A DNA stretch of 11,241 nt from Marinovum sp. (GTDB lineage: Bacteria; Pseudomonadota; Alphaproteobacteria; Rhodobacterales; Rhodobacteraceae), in contig NYVC01000037.1 of the NCBI GenBank assembly GCA_002684375.1, positions 1-11,241 on the forward strand, read 5' to 3'. Of this stretch, positions 6,730-11,241 are shown in pieces (within the stretch, counting starts at the first letter, position 1; the number at the start of each line of letters is the position of its first letter). A program made the position numbers and the translations under genes. The notes beneath the pieces were generated by a model. The model was not told the origin of the DNA, did not search any database, and saw only the letters and a list, made by a program, of their open reading frames with translations.

Positions 6730-8511
6730 TTAGAAATCAGTTTCGTTCAGCGCCATTACCATCGCACCACCGCTTTCGATCCGTCGCAGGTGTAGGGCGG
6801 TGGCGGGTAGACGCCGGGACATGTAATAGCGACCTGTCGTCAGTTTCGTCTTGTAAAACGCTGCGTCAGAGGGGTCGTTTTTTAAGGCTTTATGCGCCGC
6901 CAACCCCATGCGGGCCCACATCAGGCCCATACAGGTATGTCCAAACAGGTGCATGAAGTCATAAGACCCTGCCAAAACGGTATCGGGGTCTTTCGGGGCA
7001 TGTTGCATGAAAAATAAACTGGCCGATTGCAGGTCTTTCAGAGCCGCGGCGAGCGGGGCTGTGAACGTCTTTTCAAATTGCGGGTCCTCGCCTTTATGGC
7101 TGTCGATGAAACTGGTTGCGATATTGATAAAGGCGCGGATATGGCGCCCGCCCTCTTGGCCAAGTTTTCGCCCCACCAGATCAAGCGCCTGCACCCCGTT
7201 GGCACCCTCATAGATCATCGTAATGCGGGCATCGCGGGTGAATTGTGACATGCCCGCCCCTTCTATATAGCCGTAGCCGCCAAAAACCTGTTGTGCCTTA
7301 ACAGTCATCTTGTAGCCCTCGTCGGTGAGAAAACCTTTGATCACCGGGGTGAGCAGCGAGATTAAACCCAAAGCGGCTTCGTCTTGTGAGCGCTGTGCGC
7401 GATCAATTAGCTCAGCACCCCAAAGCAAGAGCGCCCGCCCACCTTCCAGATAGCTTTTTTGATCCAGTAACGCGCGCCTTATATCGGGATGCACGATTAT
7501 CGGGTCGGCAGGGCCTTTGGGGTTCTGCGCGCCATATGCGGCACGGCCCTGCAGCCGGTCTTTGGCATAGTAAACTGCGTTTTGATAGGCGATTTCGGCC
7601 TGTGCGATGGCTTGTGCTCCGACGCCCAAGCGCGCCTCATTCATCATGGTGAACATTGCGCGCATGCCTTTGTGGGGTTCACCCAAAAGATAGCCGGTGG
7701 CGCCGTCATAGTTCATTACGCACGTGGGATTGCCGTGCAGGCCCATCTTGGTTTCGATCTTGCCCGCGGTGACGGCGTTGCGCTCACCCAGAGAGCCGTC
7801 GCTATTTACCATCACTTTGGGTACGATAAATAGGGACACCCCTTTGATTCCGTCTGGTCCCCCAGGAATTCTAGCTAAGACCAGATGGATAATATTTTCA
7901 GCCAAATCATGGTCGCCGGCCGATATAAAGATTTTCTGCCCAGTGATATGATAGCTGCCATCGGGTTGCGGGACTGCTTTGGTGCGCATCAATCCAAGAT
8001 CAGTGCCGCATTGTGGTTCCGTCAGGTTCATTGTGCCAGTCCAGTCACAGGCGACCATGGGTGGAAGGTAGGTGGCTTTCTGCGCCTCGGTGCCATGCGC
8101 TAGAATCGCTGAGGCGGCCCCGTGAGTAAGGCCCTGAAACATGGCCAAAGATTGATTGCCTGATGAAAATATTTCATTGGTGATCGTTCCCATCAAATAG
8201 GGCATGCCCTGACCGCCATAGATCTCGGGCAGATCAATACCGCTCCAGCCACCGTCTCGTATTGCTTTGAATGCGGTGCCAAAGCCGCTGGGCGTGTGTA
8301 CGATCCCGGCGTCAAGTCGGCAGCCTTCTGTATCGCCGTGCGCATTTAGGGGTAGTAAAATATCGGTGGATATTTTTCCGACTTCATGCACCAAGGCGGC
8401 CACCAATGCCGGGTCAATCTCACTGTAACCGGGAATTGACGAGGCGGCGATGTTCATCACTTCAAATAAAATAAACTCAATTTCTTTTGCGGGTGCTGCA
8501 TACTCTGGCAT
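6730..8511 (-). CDS. Acyl-CoA dehydrogenase with C-terminal extension (FadE/DmdC-like, ~590 aa family)
   Basis: A 593-aa flavoprotein, much longer than the classical 380-residue enzymes. It shows the N-terminal helical domain (about 30-155), the flavin motif [12 protein letters not shown] (162-173), [11 protein letters not shown] (191-201), and the C-terminal catalytic segment [24 protein letters not shown]. Here Glu435 is in the standard catalytic position; the usual Thr after Gly is Ala437. Residues from about 465 to the end form the extra C-terminal domain typical of bacterial FadE-like and 3-methylmercaptopropionyl-CoA dehydrogenase (DmdC) proteins. DmdC itself is a candidate because it is common in Roseobacters. 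However, no dmdB or dmdD neighbour is present, and the operon is a general beta-oxidation set, so a fatty acyl-CoA dehydrogenase is more likely. The start at 8511 has GGAG five bases upstream. It follows MerR regulator 1 by 32 nt and is probably co-transcribed with it. Confidence 0.93.
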   Translation of the reverse strand: MPEYAAPAKEIEFILFEVMNIAASSIPGYSEIDPALVAALVHEVGKISTDILLPLNAHGDTEGCRLDAGIVHTPSGFGTAFKAIRDGGWSGIDLPEIYGGQGMPYLMGTITNEIFSSGNQSLAMFQGLTHGAASAILAHGTEAQKATYLPPMVACDWTGTMNLTEPQCGTDLGLMRTKAVPQPDGSYHITGQKIFISAGDHDLAENIIHLVLARIPGGPDGIKGVSLFIVPKVMVNSDGSLGERNAVTAGKIETKMGLHGNPTCVMNYDGATGYLLGEPHKGMRAMFTMMNEARLGVGAQAIAQAEIAYQNAVYYAKDRLQGRAAYGAQNPKGPADPIIVHPDIRRALLDQKSYLEGGRALLLWGAELIDRAQRSQDEAALGLISLLTPVIKGFLTDEGYKMTVKAQQVFGGYGYIEGAGMSQFTRDARITMIYEGANGVQALDLVGRKLGQEGGRHIRAFINIATSFIDSHKGEDPQFEKTFTAPLAAALKDLQSASLFFMQHAPKDPDTVLAGSYDFMHLFGHTCMGLMWARMGLAAHKALKNDPSDAAFYKTKLTTGRYYMSRRLPATALHLRRIESGGAMVMALNETDF

Positions 8512-8543
8512 TTGTACTCCAGTATAAAAATATTTATGTTCGC

Positions 8544-8948
8544 TTAATTTAAATCGCCGCTTTCAACCCAACCATTTTTGGTACCGTGAGCGCGGGCCTC
8601 TTTAAGCAGATGTTTTAATTCATGGATGGTCTCGTCCAATTCGGCACGCTGTTTTTCCATAATTTGAAGACGTGATTGGGCAAGTTCATAGGTTCGCTGA
8701 AACTGTGTATGTTGCTGATCGCCTATTTCGTACAGGTCGAGCAACTGGCGGATTTCCTCCAAGCTGAAACCAAATCGTTTCCCGCGCAGTATCAATTTGA
8801 GTCGGACGCGGTCGCGCTTGTTAAACAGACGATGCTGTCCGGAGCGCAGTGGGCATAACAATTTGATCGATTCGTAATACCGCAGTGTCCGAGGCGTTAC
8901 CTCGAAATCTGCACTCATTTGCTGGATCGTCATCATTTCGTTAGCCAT
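8544..8948 (-). CDS. MerR-family transcriptional regulator 1 (LiuR-like)
   Basis: A 134-aa MerR protein: winged helix-turn-helix at about 6-60 ([10 protein letters not shown] at 17-26, then [19 protein letters not shown] at 52-70) and an antiparallel coiled-coil dimerisation helix at about 78-120. The C-terminal part is short and lacks the Cys ligands of metal sensors, so a metal-responsive role is unlikely. Small MerR proteins of this form next to acyl-CoA catabolism genes (LiuR group) are known to control branched-chain amino-acid and fatty-acid degradation. It shares 40 of its first 74 residues, without gaps, with the neighbouring regulator 2, pointing to a local duplication. The ribosome-binding site (AGAG) is weak. 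A promoter with a 16-bp dyad lies upstream, so autoregulation plus control of the dehydrogenase downstream is the natural reading. The effector is unknown. Confidence 0.92.
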   Translation of the reverse strand: MANEMMTIQQMSADFEVTPRTLRYYESIKLLCPLRSGQHRLFNKRDRVRLKLILRGKRFGFSLEEIRQLLDLYEIGDQQHTQFQRTYELAQSRLQIMEKQRAELDETIHELKHLLKEARAHGTKNGWVESGDLN

Positions 8949-9008
8949 TGTGGTCTCTTTGATCTGGCTCCGTGGTGAATTGATTTCGGCATTGAAAAAC
9001 CGAACCTT

Positions 9009-9023
9009 TGATACCTCCTATCA
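9009..9023. repeat. 5-5-5 inverted repeat framing GGAGG
   Basis: On the minus strand the arms TGATA and TATCA flank GGAGG, overlapping the proposed -10 element of the MerR1 promoter and its expected transcription start. The enclosed Shine-Dalgarno-like GGAGG has no start codon at a usable distance downstream, so it is probably not a ribosome-binding site. It could be an operator half or chance. Confidence 0.3.
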
Positions 9024-9050
9024 TAGTTCTGTCGTTGACGTAAGCGTAAA
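9020..9050 (-). promoter_or_regulatory. Putative MerR-type promoter (19-bp spacer) upstream of MerR regulator 1
   Basis: On the minus strand TTTACG (-35-like, 9045-9050) and TATGAT (-10-like, 9020-9025, 5 of 6 to consensus) are separated by 19 bp, the over-long spacing typical of promoters remodelled by MerR activators. The expected transcript would start around 9013, about 65 nt before the MerR1 start. It would drive MerR1 and, by read-through, the dehydrogenase. The assignment is by eye. Confidence 0.5.
9035..9050. promoter_or_regulatory. Putative LiuR-type MerR operator (16-bp dyad)
   Basis: The plus-strand sequence TTGACGTAAGCGTAAA consists of half-sites TTGACG and CGTAAA around four central bases, symmetric at five of six arm positions. 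The TTKACG/CGTMAA form resembles, from memory, the operator type reported for LiuR regulators of acyl-CoA catabolism. It overlaps the -35 element and the near half of the 19-bp spacer. Either of the two local MerR proteins is a plausible binder. Confidence 0.5.
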
Positions 9051-9101
9051 GTTGTGGCTGACCGCATGGGCGCTCTCTGACGTTTTATCCATTCCGGTTG
9101 A

Positions 9102-9479
9102 TTAGGCTTTGCGTTCTAAATCCTGAATGGTTTCGTTGCGGAGTGATTGCAATTCATCCATGGCGTGTTGCAACTGTTCTTTTTGCATGGCGAGGTCAAC
9201 CAACTGTCGGTCAGCCATCTCAATCCAAGCTTTCATCTGCGCGACGGTACCTTCTTTTTCATACATCAACAGCCACTGCCGGAGTTCCTCCAATTGAAAA
9301 CCGAACCTGCGTCCACGGAGAATCAGCGTCATGCGGGCGCATTCGCGTGGGCCATAGAATCGCGCTCTGCCCTCGCGATCGGGTTGCAACAGCTCAATAT
9401 ATTCATAATAACGCAGCGTACGCGGTGTGACGTCATATTTTGCGCACATTTCTTTGAACGTTAGACGCGGATCAGACAT
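9102..9479 (-). CDS. MerR-family transcriptional regulator 2 (paralogue of regulator 1)
   Basis: A 125-aa MerR protein with the same layout as its neighbour: winged helix-turn-helix ([15 protein letters not shown] at 17-31, wing around 36-46, LILRGRRFGFQLEELRQWL at 52-70) and a C-terminal coiled coil (about 78-118). Cys12 and Cys47 are in the DNA-binding half and there is no C-terminal metal-binding loop, so it is not an obvious metal or redox sensor. The two regulators are highly alike in the recognition helix yet differ strongly in the coiled coil and tail. They may thus share DNA sites but read different signals, or form heterodimers. The start at 9479 has a good ribosome-binding site (GGGAG). 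It is divergent from the thioesterase operon across a 111-bp gap and 153 bp upstream of MerR1. Confidence 0.92.
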   Translation of the reverse strand: MSDPRLTFKEMCAKYDVTPRTLRYYEYIELLQPDREGRARFYGPRECARMTLILRGRRFGFQLEELRQWLLMYEKEGTVAQMKAWIEMADRQLVDLAMQKEQLQHAMDELQSLRNETIQDLERKA

Positions 9480-9537
9480 GACTTCTCTCCCTTCCGCCCA
9501 AACTAAGGCGAAGGCTTGGCAAGGGCAACATAGAGGT

Positions 9538-9553
9538 TTGCAAATTTGTGCAA
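9538..9553. promoter_or_regulatory. 16-bp imperfect palindrome in the divergent intergenic region
   Basis: Arms TTGCA and TGCAA are separated by AATTTG, in the gap between MerR2 and the thioesterase operon. Its length and its position between divergent starts suit a MerR-type operator, although the half-site differs from the TTKACG type found upstream of MerR1. No other gene in the window explains it. Confidence 0.4.
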
Positions 9554-9567
9554 GAGAGCCTTATAGA
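9538..9567 (+). promoter_or_regulatory. Weak candidate promoter for the thioesterase-MATE operon
   Basis: TTGCAA (9538-9543) and TATAGA (9562-9567) are 18 bp apart, each matching consensus at four of six bases, ending 23 bp before the thioesterase start. The -35 element coincides with the first six bases of the palindrome, the same geometry as at the MerR1 promoter. This is suggestive only. Confidence 0.3.
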
Positions 9568-9590
9568 TAGACAAATGATGGGGTTTCAAG

Positions 9591-10019
9591 ATGGCGACCG
9601 ACAAGACCAAAATTGCCCGACAGTTCATGGAAGCTATTCCGCATGCGGTTGCGCTGGGTATGGCTTTTATCGATCTTGGCGACGGAGAGGCCGAGATGAC
9701 CATGCCCTATGACACACGTTTTGTTGGTGATCCCGAAACTGGGGTGATCCATGGGGGCGCCGTGTCAACGCTGATGGATACCTGCTGTGGTGCTGCGGTG
9801 ATCAGTCATCCGGCTTGTGCAAGCGGCACGGCGACGATAGATTTGCGCATTGACTATATGCGGCCTGCGACGCCGGGGCAGGCGCTGTCCACCCGCGCTG
9901 TGTGTTACAGGGTTACGCGCTCGGTGGCCTTTGTGCGCGCTAACGCTTTTGATGATGATAAAACCCGTCCTGTTGCGACGGCGACGGGTGCTTTTACCGT
10001 CGAGGGGCGTGTTTCATGA
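9591..10019 (+). CDS. PaaI-family hotdog thioesterase A (Asp-type)
   Basis: A 142-aa hotdog-fold protein of the 4HBT/PaaI group, which hydrolyses acyl- or aryl-CoA thioesters to free acid and CoA in the cytosol. The signature GVIHGGAVSTLMDTCCG is present, with His54-Gly55-Gly56 in the oxyanion/CoA loop and Asp63 on the central helix at the position of the catalytic Asp of E. coli PaaI. The later strands (ATIDLRIDYMRPA, 81-93) are typical. The length is normal. It is the first gene of a plus-strand operon, divergent from MerR2, and its stop overlaps the start of thioesterase B by four bases (ATGA). The likely job is recycling CoA from excess or dead-end intermediates of the neighbouring beta-oxidation operon; the substrate is not predictable. 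Confidence 0.9.
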   Translation: MATDKTKIARQFMEAIPHAVALGMAFIDLGDGEAEMTMPYDTRFVGDPETGVIHGGAVSTLMDTCCGAAVISHPACASGTATIDLRIDYMRPATPGQALSTRAVCYRVTRSVAFVRANAFDDDKTRPVATATGAFTVEGRVS

Positions 10020-10540
10020 GCGCCGAGCCCTCTTTCAAGCGACGCCATCCTGAACCGGTTCAGCAGGTCAAAAAGCGCCGTGATGCAGCACTCAATGCGC
10101 TGGTGCAAGGCGTGCCTTATATTCAGTTTCTTGGGGTTGAATTTGACCGGCGAGGCGATGAATTAACGGCCCTTTTACGGTTTGACGACAAGTTGATCGG
10201 CAATCCGATACTGCCGGCGTTGCACGGAGGGGCGATTGCGGCCTTTCTTGAGATCACAGCGATTATTGAGCTGAGTTGGTCGCTAATCTGGGCAGATATG
10301 GAATCTGGCGTTCTCGATTTGGCAACGCTCGAAGCGGGGAAACTGCCACGTTTGCCCAAAACCATCGATTTTACGGTTGATTATCTGCGGTCTGGTTTGC
10401 CACGCGATGCCTATGCAAGGGCGCGAGTGGCGCGCTCGGGGCGTCGCTATGCGTCGGTGAATGTCGAGGCGTGGCAGGACAAGCGCACGCGACTGTTCAC
10501 CCAGGCAACCGGGCATTTTTTAATGCCTGATAAGGCCTGA
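10016..10540 (+). CDS. PaaI-family hotdog thioesterase B (Glu-type)
   Basis: A 174-aa second hotdog protein, with an extra charged N-terminal stretch of about 30 residues (KRRHPEPVQQVKKRRD) before the fold. The signature LPALHGGAIAAFLEITAI has His70-Gly71-Gly72. Nine residues after the His, where thioesterase A has catalytic Asp63, this protein has Glu79. Both Asp and Glu nucleophile/base types are known in the 4HBT superfamily (for example Glu in the Arthrobacter 4-hydroxybenzoyl-CoA enzyme), so it may be active with a different mechanism or specificity. The strand TIDFTVDYLRSG (116-127) corresponds to TIDLRIDYMRPA of A. Translation is coupled to A through the ATGA overlap. Adjacent unequal hotdog genes may form a hetero-oligomer, since active sites lie at subunit interfaces; that is inference. 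Confidence 0.88.
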   Translation: MSAEPSFKRRHPEPVQQVKKRRDAALNALVQGVPYIQFLGVEFDRRGDELTALLRFDDKLIGNPILPALHGGAIAAFLEITAIIELSWSLIWADMESGVLDLATLEAGKLPRLPKTIDFTVDYLRSGLPRDAYARARVARSGRRYASVNVEAWQDKRTRLFTQATGHFLMPDKA

Positions 10541-10544
10541 GCGC

Positions 10545-11241
10545 ATGGGGGATGATCGCGCAGCGGTCACCCACAGGCGGGTTTTAAACATTGCGCTGCC
10601 AGTTGTTCTGGCCAATGTGACCCTGCCTATTCTGGGCGCTGTTGACACCGCAGTGGTGGGTCAAATGGGAGCAGCGGCACCGATTGGCGCTGTCGGAATT
10701 GGGGCGATTATTCTCGGCGCGTTTTATTGGTTGTTTGGCTTCTTGCGGATGGGGACTGTCGGAATAGCCAGTCAGGCCTTGGGGGCGGGTCAGCATGGCG
10801 AAGTGGCCGCACTTTTGACACGGGTTCTATTACTGGGTGGCGGTGGTGGCGTGGTGTTTGTGATCTTGCAACAGCCGCTTTTTTGGCTTGCATTCCAGTT
10901 GTCGCCGGCGTCGCCTGAGGTCGAAGATCTGGCCAGTCAATATTTGACCATTCGGATTTTTAGTGCCCCGGCGGCGATTGCGATGTTTGGTATCACAGGC
11001 TGGTTGGTGGCGCAGGAACGCACCCGCGCGGTGCTGGTGATCCAATTGTGGATGAACGGCTTAAATGTGGCACTGGACCTGTGGTTTGTACTGGGTTTGG
11101 GTTGGGGCGTCGAAGGTGTGGCGATTGCAACGTTTGTAGCTGAATGGAGTGGACTTGCTCTGGCGATTTGGCTGTGCCGCCACACTTTTATCACGCCACT
11201 GTGGCGCGACTGGTCACAGGTGTTTGATCGTGCGCGTCTGA
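10545..11241 (+). CDS. MATE-family (DinF-type) efflux transporter, 3' end outside the window
   Basis: Reading from the ATG at 10545 gives 232 residues, open to the right edge with no stop, so roughly half of a normal 440-460-residue MATE protein is present. It has about six hydrophobic segments, a first helix with Asp34 (LGAVDTAVVG), and the family hallmark RMGTVGIASQALGAG (68-82). The segment NGLNVALDLWFVLGLGWGVEGVAIA (171-195) is equally typical of DinF/NorM-like Na+- or H+-coupled drug exporters of the inner membrane. It starts four bases after the thioesterase B stop with an AAGG ribosome-binding site, so it is in the same operon. This suggests export of a product of the thioesterases, or simply a housekeeping link; the substrate cannot be told. 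Confidence 0.9.
   Translation, partial: MGDDRAAVTHRRVLNIALPVVLANVTLPILGAVDTAVVGQMGAAAPIGAVGIGAIILGAFYWLFGFLRMGTVGIASQALGAGQHGEVAALLTRVLLLGGGGGVVFVILQQPLFWLAFQLSPASPEVEDLASQYLTIRIFSAPAAIAMFGITGWLVAQERTRAVLVIQLWMNGLNVALDLWFVLGLGWGVEGVAIATFVAEWSGLALAIWLCRHTFITPLWRDWSQVFDRARL

Noticed and set aside
6730..8511. Naming the 593-aa dehydrogenase DmdC and the block a DMSP/methylmercaptopropionate pathway
   Set aside because: Length, C-terminal extension and Glu435 fit DmdC, but the same family includes general FadE-like enzymes. No DmdB ligase, DmdD hydratase or DmdA is in the window. The thiolase and fadJ point to chain-shortening beta-oxidation.
8520..8540. TATACT -10-like element and an AT-rich dyad between MerR1 and the 593-aa dehydrogenase
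   Set aside because: No matching -35 at 16-19 bp, and the ribosome-binding site follows immediately, leaving no room for a normal transcript start.
8891..8967. 19-codon minus-strand reading frame overlapping the MerR1 start, as a possible leader peptide
   Set aside because: No ribosome-binding site at a usable distance and no amino-acid composition suggesting attenuation. Chance frames of this size are common.
1..11241. Mobile element, phage, toxin-antitoxin, CRISPR or defence system
   Set aside because: No transposase, integrase, long terminal repeats, tRNA attachment site, regularly spaced repeats or small toxin-like pairs were seen. All genes fit metabolism, regulation or transport.

Overview
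The window reads as part of an alphaproteobacterial chromosome, most likely Rhodobacteraceae (Roseobacter-type marine bacteria). I base this on moderate-to-high G+C, the style of the FadJ, thiolase and C-terminally extended acyl-CoA dehydrogenase proteins, and the pairing of beta-oxidation genes with small MerR-type regulators. No rRNA, tRNA, CRISPR array, insertion sequence or phage gene is visible, and no stretch over 300 bases lacks a gene.

Bases 25-9479 are a single minus-strand block. In transcription order it holds: MerR regulator 2 (9479-9102), MerR regulator 1 (8948-8544), a 593-aa acyl-CoA dehydrogenase with a C-terminal extension (8511-6730), a long-chain/isovaleryl-type acyl-CoA dehydrogenase (6556-5417), a glutathione S-transferase-like protein (5291-4653), a thiolase (4640-3429), a small cupin (3429-2959), a bifunctional enoyl-CoA hydratase/3-hydroxyacyl-CoA dehydrogenase (2962-764) and a six-helix membrane protein of the FAR-17a/AIG1 type (693-25). 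The thiolase, cupin and fadJ reading frames overlap by 1 and 4 nt, so they are probably translationally coupled. The four beta-oxidation steps are all encoded: dehydrogenation (two enzymes), hydration, second oxidation and thiolysis. No acyl-CoA ligase or electron-transfer flavoprotein gene is present, so these must be supplied from elsewhere.

From 9591 to the right edge the genes run on the plus strand: two hotdog-fold PaaI-type thioesterases overlapping by 4 nt, then a MATE/DinF-type exporter that starts 4 nt later and is cut by the window end. This operon diverges from MerR regulator 2. The 111-bp gap between them holds a 16-bp imperfect palindrome suitable for a regulator.

The likely logic is acyl-CoA-responsive control of a catabolic operon by two paralogous LiuR-like MerR proteins, possibly with co-regulated thioesterases that release CoA from stalled intermediates. 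The control sites worth attention are a 16-bp dyad overlapping a 19-bp-spacer promoter upstream of MerR1 and a strong internal sigma70-like promoter upstream of the second dehydrogenase. The least expected members are the AIG1-like putative lipid-ester hydrolase and the cupin. Most of the window is otherwise conventional fatty-acid catabolism; I did not find a clearly new class of system.
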